From: Bacteroidota bacterium
GTDB taxonomy: Bacteria; Bacteroidota; Bacteroidia; Chitinophagales; LD1
Direction: 5' to 3'
Assembly (NCBI GenBank): GCA_016722375.1
Contig: JADKJG010000003.1
Coordinates: 248,001 to 312,000 of the forward strand
DNA length: 64,000 nucleotides
The notes beneath the pieces are model-generated. The model saw only the letters and a program-made list of their open reading frames with translations, made no database searches and was not told the DNA's origin. Positions 35,448 through 44,236 of this stretch are shown piece by piece. The translations under genes were made by a program, and so were the position numbers. Numbering within the stretch: position 1 is the first letter of the stretch; each line of letters begins with the position of its first letter.

Positions 35448-35476
35448 GCTTTGACAAATTCCAAATTTGTCAAAGC
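35448..35476. repeat. Palindrome TTTGACAAAT, copy 2
   Basis: Arms GCTTTGACAAATT and AATTTGTCAAAGC (13 bp) enclose 3 nt, 35 nt upstream of the RM gene start at 35413. Together with copy 1 it brackets the RM gene. Confidence 0.8.
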
Positions 35477-35573
35477 CGCCCAAATCTGAAGGCAAAATAC
35501 CCCTGTTGATAATTTTTATCTGCCTGCATTGCAAGGCGTTATAAGCACTATTGAGTTTATTTTTCTCCAACTA

Positions 35574-35604
35574 TTGTATTTAGTGTTTTGATGCCTTATA
35601 TTTG
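35574..35604 (+). promoter_or_regulatory. Promoter with a roughly 300-nt leader
   Basis: TTG (35574-35576), 20 nt, TATATTTG (35597-35604) fits the Bacteroidota promoter. The next gene starts at 35905, so the leader is about 295 nt. It includes a hairpin (CTGTATCC at 35739-35746 with GGATACAG at 35760-35767) and a Shine-Dalgarno-like AAGGAG at 35894-35899, unusual for this phylum. No known riboswitch is recognised. The rest of the gene-free stretch 35414-35904 holds only palindrome copy 2. Confidence 0.5.
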
Positions 35605-35904
35605 CATCGTCTTCTTTGTTTTAGTGCTCGTAAGCGCTAAAGCGGGAAGGAGGCAAATCGAGACCCACTAAATACATTTATAGGTCAGGGCAAAATACAA
35701 AAATCGTATTTAACCAATGAAACTTCGGACGATTCAAGCTGTATCCTGAATCTGCCGGAGGATACAGATTCAAAGGGAGGAGAGGATAATTGTAGGTCAT
35801 GACGGATGAATGTAGTCCTGGAGTCGGCACAGGTAGTGGGAATTGAATTGCTATTAAAAGTAGTTAAGTAGTATTTATTAAACAATTAAAAAAAAGGAGA
35901 AATT

Positions 35905-36525
35905 ATGTCAAAAGTAAAAATGGGATTTGCAGGACTCAGCATCCCTTCACAAATAGAACGTTCAAGGTGGATCGTAACCAGAATAACGGGTAATCCGAAT
36001 TACCCCACCCCCATTCCATCGCTAGCAGATTTAACCACTGCCACCGATGCTCTGGAAGTGGCGTATAATGATTCACGCAATGGCGACAAAAACCTGATGG
36101 TCATCATGCGCTTGCGTCAAAAAGCGATGCTCGATATTATCAGAAAGCTGGCTGCTTATGTTCAAGACGAATCAGCCGGAGATGAAGAGGCTATCTTGTC
36201 CAGCGGTTTTGGTGTGGTGCAAAGAGGGGGACCTTTATATGTGGGTCAGGTGTTGAACCTGCGCACGAAAGGAGGTGTCAATTCTGGAACCATTCGCGCC
36301 GTGTGGGATAAGGTAACCGGTGCCGGTGCCTATATTGTGGAGGTTTCCGATACAGGTCCTGCCGGAGAATCGTTTACTCAGTATCGTGTGGTGATTGGTT
36401 CTCGGATGGATATCACCGGATTAAACCCTGGTGGACTGTACTGGATTCGTGTCACTGCGGTAGGGCGTTCAGGCTACGGATTGCCAAGCGATCCAAGCGT
36501 GCATAACGCCTCGGTTACTTATTAA
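35905..36525 (+). CDS. Fibronectin type III domain protein
   Basis: A 206-aa protein with a conserved N-terminal half (TRITGNPNYPTPIPSLADLTTATDALE...) and a C-terminal Fn3 fold (VWDKVTGAGAYIVEVSD, ITGLNPGGLYWIRVTAVGRSGYGLPSDP). There is no signal peptide. It is a paralogue of 60372-60989: both share the STGNPN/TGNPN-P-P-x-P-x-LAD opening and the Fn3 end. The role of this small family is unknown. The gene stands alone with its own promoter and terminator. The start at ATG 35905 is supported by AAGGAG just upstream. Confidence 0.88.
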   Translation: MSKVKMGFAGLSIPSQIERSRWIVTRITGNPNYPTPIPSLADLTTATDALEVAYNDSRNGDKNLMVIMRLRQKAMLDIIRKLAAYVQDESAGDEEAILSSGFGVVQRGGPLYVGQVLNLRTKGGVNSGTIRAVWDKVTGAGAYIVEVSDTGPAGESFTQYRVVIGSRMDITGLNPGGLYWIRVTAVGRSGYGLPSDPSVHNASVTY

Positions 36526-36613
36526 GCAGCGAATATTATTCGTATGCTCATCCAGGATGAGTTGCATCATCATTAAATCACGCAAGGCGTGAAAAGAAAC
36601 ACTTGATTGTGTG

Positions 36614-36646
36614 GGCCCCGACCGTTTCAGTGTCGGGGCCTTTTTT
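36614..36646 (+). terminator. Intrinsic terminator after the Fn3 gene
   Basis: A 9-bp GC-rich stem (GGCCCCGAC with GTCGGGGCC) is followed by TTTTTT. Confidence 0.93.
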
Positions 36647-36705
36647 ATTTTGTTATGACCAATGCTAACAGATAGTCGGAAAATTGGTATTTTCATTCTC
36701 CGTTT

Positions 36706-37677
36706 ATGGTTCGGTGTGGTATATTATTCTTTTCATTTTTTCTTTACTCTGGTTTGTATGCCCAATCGGAACCACAGTTTACTCAGTATATGTACAATCG
36801 CTATTTGTCAAATCCGGCGTATGCAGGTAGTACAGATGCGCTAGAGTTTCACTTGATTCATCGCAGTCAATATGTGGGTTTGGCAAATCGAGCTATTGCT
36901 TCTCAAGGATTCAATTTTAATATGCCTGTTTATTCAATCAGTTCTGGAATCGGGTTGACAGCGGTGAATGATTTTATTGGGCTACAACGCGCTACTTATG
37001 TAGCGCTTAATTATGACTATAGGAAATCATTTAAGTGGGGTAAAATGTCCATAGGTATCGGTGCGGGAATAGTTCAAACATCTATTGACGGTGCTAAAAT
37101 CAGAACGCCCGAAGGAAATTATAATGACGGCCAGCTAAACCATAACGATCAAATTTTGCCGGATAATTTGCAACAGGGTATTGCTCCGGACTTTTCATTT
37201 GGATTGTATTTCAATAATGACCGGTATTTTGCAGGTGCCGCTATACAGCATATCGCTTTTTCATCTGCTACTATTGATGCTGTAACTCAAAAAACCAAAC
37301 TGAATTTTGCCCGTAACATAGTTGTGTCAGGTGGCTATGATTTTCAAGTGGGCAAGAAGTGGAGCGTGATGCCGTCAGTGTTGGTGAAGACCGATTTGAG
37401 GAAAGTACAACTCGATGTGGGAGCTAACGTAACGATCATACAAAATATTCTGACAGGAATTTCGTTTAGAGGTTATGAAAAGAATACGATAGATGCTTTG
37501 GCGTTGATGTTGGGATTCAGATATAAAGGATTTCAGGCGGTCTATTCTTATGATGCCAGCCTTTCTTATCTGACTAAATTCAACACCGGTTCTCATGAAG
37601 TGAGTTTAAGTTATCGTTATAAGTTGAAGAAAAAGGAAAGCAAAGGATATTTTTATCATAATCCCCGGTTTGATTAA
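36706..37677 (+). CDS. PorP/SprF-family type IX secretion membrane protein
   Basis: A 323-aa predicted outer-membrane barrel. A signal peptide (ending LYAQ) is followed by the family opening SEPQFTQYMYNRYLSNPAYAGS, then repeating aromatic beta strands. PorP/SprF proteins work with the PorK-N/GldK-N complex and often anchor cell-surface cargo. Its position right before gldK supports the T9SS core copy rather than a cargo-specific paralogue. ATG 36706 gives a sensible signal peptide. Confidence 0.93.
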   Translation: MVRCGILFFSFFLYSGLYAQSEPQFTQYMYNRYLSNPAYAGSTDALEFHLIHRSQYVGLANRAIASQGFNFNMPVYSISSGIGLTAVNDFIGLQRATYVALNYDYRKSFKWGKMSIGIGAGIVQTSIDGAKIRTPEGNYNDGQLNHNDQILPDNLQQGIAPDFSFGLYFNNDRYFAGAAIQHIAFSSATIDAVTQKTKLNFARNIVVSGGYDFQVGKKWSVMPSVLVKTDLRKVQLDVGANVTIIQNILTGISFRGYEKNTIDALALMLGFRYKGFQAVYSYDASLSYLTKFNTGSHEVSLSYRYKLKKKESKGYFYHNPRFD

Positions 37678-37763
37678 ATGAAGAATGATTCTGTCTAAGA
37701 AATGAAACAAAGAACATCAGAATCCGTATTTAAGATGGGGAGGTCATATTTTTTAGAATATTT

Positions 37764-37791
37764 TTGCAAAAACAAAAACTGTCTATATTTA
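37764..37791 (+). promoter_or_regulatory. Likely promoter of gldKLMN
   Basis: TTG (37764-37766), 17 nt, TATATTTA (37784-37791) differs from TAnnTTTG only in the last base. It lies 40 nt before gldK, so the gldKLMN genes may be transcribed separately from the PorP gene. Confidence 0.45.
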
Positions 37792-37831
37792 CGCGCTTTA
37801 TAAAAATCGGGGAAAAACTATCAAATACAAA

Positions 37832-39097
37832 ATGATGAAAAACGTACATGGTGTTTTAGGTAAAGCCTCTCTGGCTTTGGTTCTTTTTTTGGTGGGTTGT
37901 CAAGGTGGATATAATGGTCAATTGCTCGGTGAGCTTGACCGGCCAAAATGGAATCCAATCACTCCTTATGGAATGGTGTTCATTCCTTCCGGCGTGCTGC
38001 ATATCGGCCCCAGCGATCAGGATGTAAACAGTTCTTCTCAGGCGCGTTCAAAACAAGTCTCTATTGTTGGCTTCTATATGGATGATACGGAAATCACAAA
38101 TAATGAGTATCGTCAGTTCATTAACTGGGTTCGCGACTCGGTCGCTCACAAACTGCAAGGTGATGTGAAACAAGATGCTGATGGAAAAGAAACCATTGAC
38201 TGGAATAAAAAGATTGAGTGGAGCGGCAAAAACAAGAATGAGCAAATAGAAGAGATATACCTTCCTGAAGATGAAAGAATTTGGGGTAAAAAAGAATTGA
38301 ACCTTTCCAAAGTCAGATATGATTATGAGTGGTTTGATTACAAGGCCGCTTCTATGACAAAGAACAGAGGAAAGGCGAGAACTAGTTTTATTCATAAAGA
38401 AAACGTAGATGTTTATCCCGATACTTTAGTATGGGTTAGAGATTTTTCCTACTCTTATAATGAACCAATGACCAGAAACTATTTTCACCATCCTGCCTTT
38501 GATGATTATCCGGTGGTTGGCGTAACTTGGCATCAGGGAATGGCTTTTAGCTTCTGGAGAACCAGATTGTGGGAGGACTATAGAACGCCTCGTGGCGAAC
38601 CGCTAATGGATATTTTCCGCCTTCCTACCGAGCACGAGTGGGAATATGCTGCACGTGGAGGCAAAAAACTGGCTCCTTATCCATGGGGAGGCCCTTACGT
38701 TAGAAACTCTAAGGGATGTATTCTTGCCAACTTCAAACCTGGTCGGGGTAACTATCCTGAAGACGGCGGATTCTATACCGTACGTGCGGATGCCTACTGG
38801 CCTAATGATTATGGTCTATATTGTATGGCAGGAAATGTGGCAGAGTGGACATCTTCTGCTTTCTTTGAAAACTCCTATTCCTTTATACATGATTTGAATC
38901 CGGATATTCGTTACGATGCCGAACAGTCTGAGCCAGAAGCGATGAAACGCAAGGTTATCAGAGGGGGATCATGGAAGGATATAGGGTATTTTATTGAAAA
39001 CGGTACCCGTAGTTGGGAATATGCCGATTCAGCAAAATCTTATGTCGGATTCAGATGTATCACTACATTTTTGGGTAGAGATATTACCGACAAGTAA
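37832..39097 (+). CDS. gldK: T9SS ring lipoprotein GldK/PorK
   Basis: A 421-aa lipoprotein (lipobox LFLVGC) with the formylglycine-generating-enzyme (SUMF1) fold: TPYGMVFIPSGVLHIG, MDDTEITNNEYRQFI, HPAFDDYPVVGVTWHQ, RLPTEHEWEYAARGG, MAGNVAEWTSSAF and VIRGGSWKD. In the type IX secretion system GldK forms the periplasmic ring with GldN under the outer membrane. It is first of gldK-L-M-N. Confidence 0.96.
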   Translation: MMKNVHGVLGKASLALVLFLVGCQGGYNGQLLGELDRPKWNPITPYGMVFIPSGVLHIGPSDQDVNSSSQARSKQVSIVGFYMDDTEITNNEYRQFINWVRDSVAHKLQGDVKQDADGKETIDWNKKIEWSGKNKNEQIEEIYLPEDERIWGKKELNLSKVRYDYEWFDYKAASMTKNRGKARTSFIHKENVDVYPDTLVWVRDFSYSYNEPMTRNYFHHPAFDDYPVVGVTWHQGMAFSFWRTRLWEDYRTPRGEPLMDIFRLPTEHEWEYAARGGKKLAPYPWGGPYVRNSKGCILANFKPGRGNYPEDGGFYTVRADAYWPNDYGLYCMAGNVAEWTSSAFFENSYSFIHDLNPDIRYDAEQSEPEAMKRKVIRGGSWKDIGYFIENGTRSWEYADSAKSYVGFRCITTFLGRDITDK

Positions 39098-39204
39098 GCA
39101 ATATTTAAAGTCACTTTTCGTTATTCCTACGTTCAAAGTTTTTAAAACCCAAAACTCGATTCTATAATTTTCTAAAAATCAAAAACCAAAAAAACAGAAA
39201 CATC

Positions 39205-39999
39205 ATGGCAGAAAAACAGCATCCATTAACGACTAAAAATGCAAGAGTTTATTTAAACTATGCTTATTCATTCGGTGCGGCAATCGTTATCGCGGGAGCA
39301 CTCTTTAAAATCATGCACTGGCCCATGGCCAACGTTATGCTGATGGCGGGAATGGGCACGGAGGTTATCATTTTTATTATTTCAGGATTTGAACCACAGT
39401 CGGCCATGCATTCTGGATACGAATGGGAAAGAGTTTATCCTGAACTGGCTGATGAGGGCCCGGTTAATAAAAATCAAAAGCCATTAACCCAGCAATTGGA
39501 TAAGATGTTGAGCGACGCTAAAGTTGGCCCCGACTTAATCAATAGCTTGGGCAAGGGATTCACTTCCTTAGGTGATAGCGTGAAGAAAATGAGTGAACTG
39601 ACCGATGCTACGGTAGCGGCCAATGACTTTTCTAAGAATGCAAAAAATGCATCTAATCAAATCAATTCGTTTGCGCAAGCCGCTGCTACAGCAACCTCGG
39701 CGGTTAGTGGAATTGGTGCGGGCGCAGAGCACACCAAAGTTTATCATGAACAAGTACAAAGCATGGTGAAAAATCTTTCACAGTTAAATGCGATATATGA
39801 ATTAGAACTTCAGGATTCCAATAATCACCTGAAGGCCATGAATAAATTCTTTGGCAATCTTAATTCAGCGGCTCAAGCACTTTCTGAAACTGCAGTTGAC
39901 GCGACTAAATACAAAGAGAATTTGTCTCTGTTGAACAAAAACTTAATGTCCTTAAATGCGGTGTATGGTAATATGCTTTCAGCTATGAAGTCAGTATAA
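39205..39999 (+). CDS. gldL: T9SS motor protein GldL/PorL
   Basis: Inner-membrane stator component of the T9SS/gliding motor, 264 aa. Two membrane segments lie near the N-terminus (NYAYSFGAAIVIAGALFKIM and MLMAGMGTEVIIFIISGF), followed by a cytoplasmic helical region with many short heptad-like stretches. GldL and GldM form the proton-driven 5:2 motor. It lies between gldK (about 107 nt gap) and gldM (50 nt gap). Confidence 0.96.
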   Translation: MAEKQHPLTTKNARVYLNYAYSFGAAIVIAGALFKIMHWPMANVMLMAGMGTEVIIFIISGFEPQSAMHSGYEWERVYPELADEGPVNKNQKPLTQQLDKMLSDAKVGPDLINSLGKGFTSLGDSVKKMSELTDATVAANDFSKNAKNASNQINSFAQAAATATSAVSGIGAGAEHTKVYHEQVQSMVKNLSQLNAIYELELQDSNNHLKAMNKFFGNLNSAAQALSETAVDATKYKENLSLLNKNLMSLNAVYGNMLSAMKSV

Positions 40000-40049
40000 G
40001 TATAAAGGGGTAGTACATTTTATAATTAAAAACCGAGAAAAATAAAAAA

Positions 40050-41675
40050 ATGGCAGGTGGTATATTAACTCCCCGGCAGAAGATGATCAACATGATGTAC
40101 CTCGTGTTGACAGCGCTTCTTGCCCTGAACGTGTCGCAAGAAGTATTGAATGCCTTCCACTTAGTAAACGAAGGTCTGCAAACTTCAAATGGCTCATTAT
40201 CTGAAAAAAACACCAATATTTATAAGGCATTTGACAAACAGCTTGAGGATGATAAGGGCAAAGCGCAGCAATATTATGATAAGGCGCAGCAAGCAAAAAA
40301 AATGACAGGCTCCTTACGTGATTTGTTAGAGAAATATAAGGTGGATATTATCAAAGGCGCAGGGGGAATTGATCCCGAAACCGATGACATTGTACAACGT
40401 GATAACGTGGATGTTGCCACTAGAATGTTTGTTGAAGAAGGGGAGGGCGTCAAAAGAGGCAGAGAACTTCAGCAAAAAATATTGGACGTGCGCAAAAATT
40501 TAATAGACCTCGTTGATCCGAATGATAGAGCGAACTTTAAATTGTCTCTTGATGCTCAAGCTCCTAAAAAGAAGGGTGAGCCTGGCGCAAAATGGGAATA
40601 CGTTACTTTTAGCCACGTACCTGCTACTGCAGCAGTTACTATTCTTTCCAAATTCCAGAATGACGTCGTAAGTTCCGAAGGCGCTGTGATAGAATACCTG
40701 ATTAAAAAAATTGGTGCAACAGATTTCAAATTCGACCAATTGAGTGCTAAAGTGATAGCTCCTTCTAGCTATATCATGCAGGGTCAGCCGTATAAAGCAG
40801 ATATCTTTTTAGCGGCATTTAACTCTACCCAACAGCCAGAGGTTTTTTTAGGTTCGTTGGCCGGGTTTAAGAAAAATCCTGATGGCTCTTATGATCAAGT
40901 TGATTCCCCCAATCCTTTGCCTGCGGGCTATTCCGAGAGCGGAGTGCTAAAAACTGACGGTGGCATGGGTAAACTAGAACAGGGAACCGGAGGTGGAATT
41001 GGAGAAAAGAGATATGGTGGTATTATCCGGGTTAAAAATCCAGCCGGGGGTTATACTTTCTATCCCTTTGAAAATTCATATCAAGTTGCTCCACGTGCGG
41101 TGGTTGTATCTCCTACCAAGATGAATGTATTGTATATCGGCGTCGAGAATCCGATGAAGATTTCTGTACCTGGTGTTGGCCAAGCAGATGTTTCAGCGTC
41201 TCTTCAAGGAGCAGGAAGTCTTTCTAAAAATTCGGATGGAACTTATACAGCTTCAGTTACTGCGATTGGCAAATGTCAGATTGCTGTTTCAGCCAAGATT
41301 GAAGGCAAGGTTCAGGCTATGGGTTCTGAAGAGTTTCGTATCAAGCGTATTCCAAATCCTATTCCTGCAACAAGCGGAGGCTTAACCGGAGGCAATGTTC
41401 CTCCTGGAACCATGAGATCTCAATCAGGTATTATTGCGCAACTGAAAGACTTTGACTTTGATGCCCGGTTTGCGGTCCAAAGCTTTCAGATGGTTTATTC
41501 TTCAAAAGGAGAGATTTTCAAAGCTGATGCAGCTGGTCCTTTGTTCAATCAGCAGATGAAAAGTTTTCTTGAGCGCGTGAAACCGAAGGACATTGTATTT
41601 ATAGACGAGATTAAGGTAGTAGGTCCTGATAAACAGCCCAGAAAGTTGGGGCAAATCGCTTTCACGATCATCTAA
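40050..41675 (+). CDS. gldM: T9SS motor protein GldM/PorM
   Basis: A 541-aa protein with one N-terminal membrane helix (MINMMYLVLTALLALNVS) and a long periplasmic part of four beta-rich domains that transmits motion from the GldL motor to the GldK/N ring. Family text includes LTPRQKMINMMYLVLTALLA and the C-terminal RIPNPIPATSGG...GNVPPGTMRSQSGIIAQL. It is intact and of standard length. Confidence 0.97.
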   Translation: MAGGILTPRQKMINMMYLVLTALLALNVSQEVLNAFHLVNEGLQTSNGSLSEKNTNIYKAFDKQLEDDKGKAQQYYDKAQQAKKMTGSLRDLLEKYKVDIIKGAGGIDPETDDIVQRDNVDVATRMFVEEGEGVKRGRELQQKILDVRKNLIDLVDPNDRANFKLSLDAQAPKKKGEPGAKWEYVTFSHVPATAAVTILSKFQNDVVSSEGAVIEYLIKKIGATDFKFDQLSAKVIAPSSYIMQGQPYKADIFLAAFNSTQQPEVFLGSLAGFKKNPDGSYDQVDSPNPLPAGYSESGVLKTDGGMGKLEQGTGGGIGEKRYGGIIRVKNPAGGYTFYPFENSYQVAPRAVVVSPTKMNVLYIGVENPMKISVPGVGQADVSASLQGAGSLSKNSDGTYTASVTAIGKCQIAVSAKIEGKVQAMGSEEFRIKRIPNPIPATSGGLTGGNVPPGTMRSQSGIIAQLKDFDFDARFAVQSFQMVYSSKGEIFKADAAGPLFNQQMKSFLERVKPKDIVFIDEIKVVGPDKQPRKLGQIAFTII

Positions 41676-41690
41676 ATAATCAACAGAAGT

Positions 41691-42518
41691 ATGAATAAGA
41701 CAACTGGTAAAATTTTATTAGCTGCCTCCCTGCTTTTCAGCGCGGCGGTTTGGGCGCAGGAACCCTTGGACGGGGCTTGGGTAAAAACCACAACCAAAGA
41801 AAAGGATGTGATTCCTTATGATTATATTCGGGAAGCGGATGTTTTCTGGTCTAAACGTATTTGGAGGACGATTGATGTGCGCGAGAAGATGAACCTTCCG
41901 TTTAAATATCCACAACAACCACTGTCCACTATTATTCATACGGCCGCCAAGAATGGGGAGTTGACTGTTTATGATAACGCCGTTATTGATGGAGACCAGT
42001 TTAAGCAAGTATTGAGCGTAGATGACGTTAAGAAACTTGGTTCACGGGTGGATACGGTCATGCAGGTGAATCCGGTGACACTAGAGGAAGAGCAGGTGAT
42101 TCAGAAGAATGAGTTTGATCCATTGAAAGTGGTGAAGTATAAAGTGAAGGAAGATTGGTTCTTCGATAAAGAGACTTCTACCTTTCTTGTGCGTGTTATT
42201 GGCTTGGCGCCAGTAATGGAAGATTATGATGCTAATGGAAATTATCGGGGAGATATGACTATGTATTGGGTCTATTATCCAGACCTTCGCCCTATCTTAG
42301 CGAAGTATGAAGTGTTTAATCCAAAGAATGATGCGGTAAGATTAAGTTGGGATGATTTATTTGAAGCCCGTATGTTTGAAAGTTTCATTTATAAAGAAAG
42401 CAACGTTCATGATCGCTCGATTCAGGAGTATGCAACTGGTGTTGATGGTTTGCTTGAAAGTGATCGGGTGAAATATGAAGTTCTCTTCAATTTTGAACAC
42501 GATCTTTGGAATTACTAG
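41691..42518 (+). CDS. gldN: T9SS ring protein GldN/PorN
   Basis: A 275-aa periplasmic protein with signal peptide (ending AVWAQ). The family core is READVFWSKRIWRTIDVREKMNLPF, then DPLKVVKYKVKEDWFFDKE and WVYYPDLRPILAKYEVFN. It binds GldK to form the T9SS ring. It is last of the operon, 15 nt after gldM. Confidence 0.96.
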   Translation: MNKTTGKILLAASLLFSAAVWAQEPLDGAWVKTTTKEKDVIPYDYIREADVFWSKRIWRTIDVREKMNLPFKYPQQPLSTIIHTAAKNGELTVYDNAVIDGDQFKQVLSVDDVKKLGSRVDTVMQVNPVTLEEEQVIQKNEFDPLKVVKYKVKEDWFFDKETSTFLVRVIGLAPVMEDYDANGNYRGDMTMYWVYYPDLRPILAKYEVFNPKNDAVRLSWDDLFEARMFESFIYKESNVHDRSIQEYATGVDGLLESDRVKYEVLFNFEHDLWNY

Positions 42519-42530
42519 GATTTATAATCT

Positions 42531-42574
42531 AGAAACTAAAAACGCTCCGCTTATACGGGGCATTTTTAGTTTCT
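42531..42574 (+). terminator. Probable terminator of gldKLMN
   Basis: AGAAACTAAAAA pairs with TTTTTAGTTTCT around a GC-containing centre. It starts 12 nt after the gldN stop. The stem is AT-rich and the T run is inside the right arm. Confidence 0.65.
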
Positions 42575-42633
42575 GTACTAAAGCAGGCGGTGGCGAGACG
42601 CGCAACCGCCACCCTTGTTTGCAGCGATGCCTC

Positions 42634-43581
42634 TTACTTCAGTATTACAAATAATGTACCACAAGAGATAGATAGCCAAAGTAGGATGGCCAATATTAGG
42701 GGTTTCGTTCCTACCTCTTTGATTACATTTAAAGAAAGCCCTGTACCTATTAAAAATAGAGTAAGTGTTAAACCTGTTTTTGAGAGACTCACGATAATAG
42801 TGCTTGCGTTTTGTACCAATGGGAAATAGGTATTCAAAAGCATGGCTAATATGAAGAACGCTATAAACCAGGGGATTTTGATTTTGGATTCTTTGTTCTT
42901 GAATAATAATGCAGAGAGAAGTGAGAGTGGAATAATCCATAAGGCTCTTGCTAATTTAACCGTGGTGGCAACCTCCAAAGCTTCTGCTCCATATTTGCTG
43001 GCGGCACCTACCACTGAACTGGTATCGTGAATAGCGATGGCACACCATAGGCCAAAATCGTGTTGCGATAAATTTAAAATACTGCCAATTGCGGGAAATA
43101 TTAATAGTGCAATAGAGTTCAAAGTGAATATGACTGCGAGTGCTATTGAAATTTGGTTGGGCTTAGCCTTCACAATTGGAGCGATGGCCGCAATAGCACT
43201 TCCTCCGCAAATTGCAGTTCCTGCTGAGATAAGGTATCCTGTAATTTTTTCAATTTTAAAAATCTTAGTCAAAGCAAATCCTATAACAAGCACTGAAATA
43301 ATACTAACTATAGAAAAAATGAAACCCTCTTTACCTGCCTTTAATGCACTGTTTGTATTCATTCCGAAGCCTAATCCGACAACAGAAACCTGTAGAAGTG
43401 TATGAATTAATCTCTTTGTAATTTGCTCATAAGGATTGCCAATAAGTTGTATAATAAGGAAGCCTAGAACTAATGCCAAGGGAGCTGAAATGAAAGGGGT
43501 ACAACAAAGTATGGCGAGTGCAATAAATAATGCCTTTTGAAAGGATGGATGTGATTTGAAGTAATCTGTCAATTTTTGCAT
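42634..43581 (-). CDS. YeiH/UPF0324-type membrane protein (putative sulfate exporter)
   Basis: A 315-aa membrane protein with about ten hydrophobic segments and the family signatures VVGLGFGMN, GTAICGGSAIAAIAPI and IAIHDTSSVVGAA. The family (PSE, formerly UPF0324) is annotated as putative sulfate exporters, with weak experimental support. ATG 43581 (MQKLTDYFKSHP) is preferred to the frame start 43614. It is convergent with the gldKLMN operon. Confidence 0.9.
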   Translation of the reverse strand: MQKLTDYFKSHPSFQKALFIALAILCCTPFISAPLALVLGFLIIQLIGNPYEQITKRLIHTLLQVSVVGLGFGMNTNSALKAGKEGFIFSIVSIISVLVIGFALTKIFKIEKITGYLISAGTAICGGSAIAAIAPIVKAKPNQISIALAVIFTLNSIALLIFPAIGSILNLSQHDFGLWCAIAIHDTSSVVGAASKYGAEALEVATTVKLARALWIIPLSLLSALLFKNKESKIKIPWFIAFFILAMLLNTYFPLVQNASTIIVSLSKTGLTLTLFLIGTGLSLNVIKEVGTKPLILAILLWLSISCGTLFVILK

Positions 43582-43781
43582 GGTTAATTCATTTTGAAAT
43601 AGGTGCTGATTCAAAGTTCAAGAATAAATTGACAATGGCAGATTATTCACCTTTCGATTCAAGAAAGTAAAAACTCTGGACGATATAGATAGCTTTTTCA
43701 TGTCTGTTACGACAAGGACTTTGCTTTTGAGACAGATAGCGAGTATATTTTATGCTGAAATTCAGTAGGAGGTTTTAACCC

Positions 43782-44171
43782 CTACTGCTTCCGTCTGATT
43801 GCTTCCCATAAGATTAATGACCAGCCTGCAATAAAGAAGAGGCCTCCGATAGGAGTGACTGGTCCCAAGATTACAACCGGAATCTGTGTTATTTCTCTAG
43901 TGGCAAGCAGATAAAGAGACCCTGAGAAAAACAGGATTCCTATCATAAAACACCAGAAGGCATTTCGAATAGCTTTTGAATCTTCCTTCCTCAAAAAAAG
44001 AAAACATAGAAACAAGGTAATGGCATGGTAGAACTGATATTGGACACCTTTTTCCCACATGAACAGATGTTCCGGGCTGATGAGCGACCGGAGGCCATGA
44101 GCGCCAAAAGCGCCGAGAACAACGGCTGTCATCCCGGCCAGTGAAGCAGCTATTAAAATAGTCTTTTGCAC
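43782..44171 (-). CDS. DUF423 family membrane protein
   Basis: A 129-aa protein with four membrane helices. It opens MQKTILIAASLAGMTAVVLGAFGAHGL, which carries the GAFGAHGL signature of DUF423 (YwdK/YgdD), and continues ...YQFYHAITLF..., ...TPIGGLFFIAGW. The function is unknown. It stands alone on the minus strand, divergent from 44237. Confidence 0.93.
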   Translation of the reverse strand: MQKTILIAASLAGMTAVVLGAFGAHGLRSLISPEHLFMWEKGVQYQFYHAITLFLCFLFLRKEDSKAIRNAFWCFMIGILFFSGSLYLLATREITQIPVVILGPVTPIGGLFFIAGWSLILWEAIRRKQ

Positions 44172-44236
44172 AGAGTATAGTTTATAAATGAATCTTCGTG
44201 CGAATTAAATGAAAATAGCTTTGCTACTTCGCCATA

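Noticed and set aside
35597..35905. Known riboswitch in the Fn3 leader
   Set aside because: Only one simple hairpin is visible and no conserved riboswitch core was recognised.
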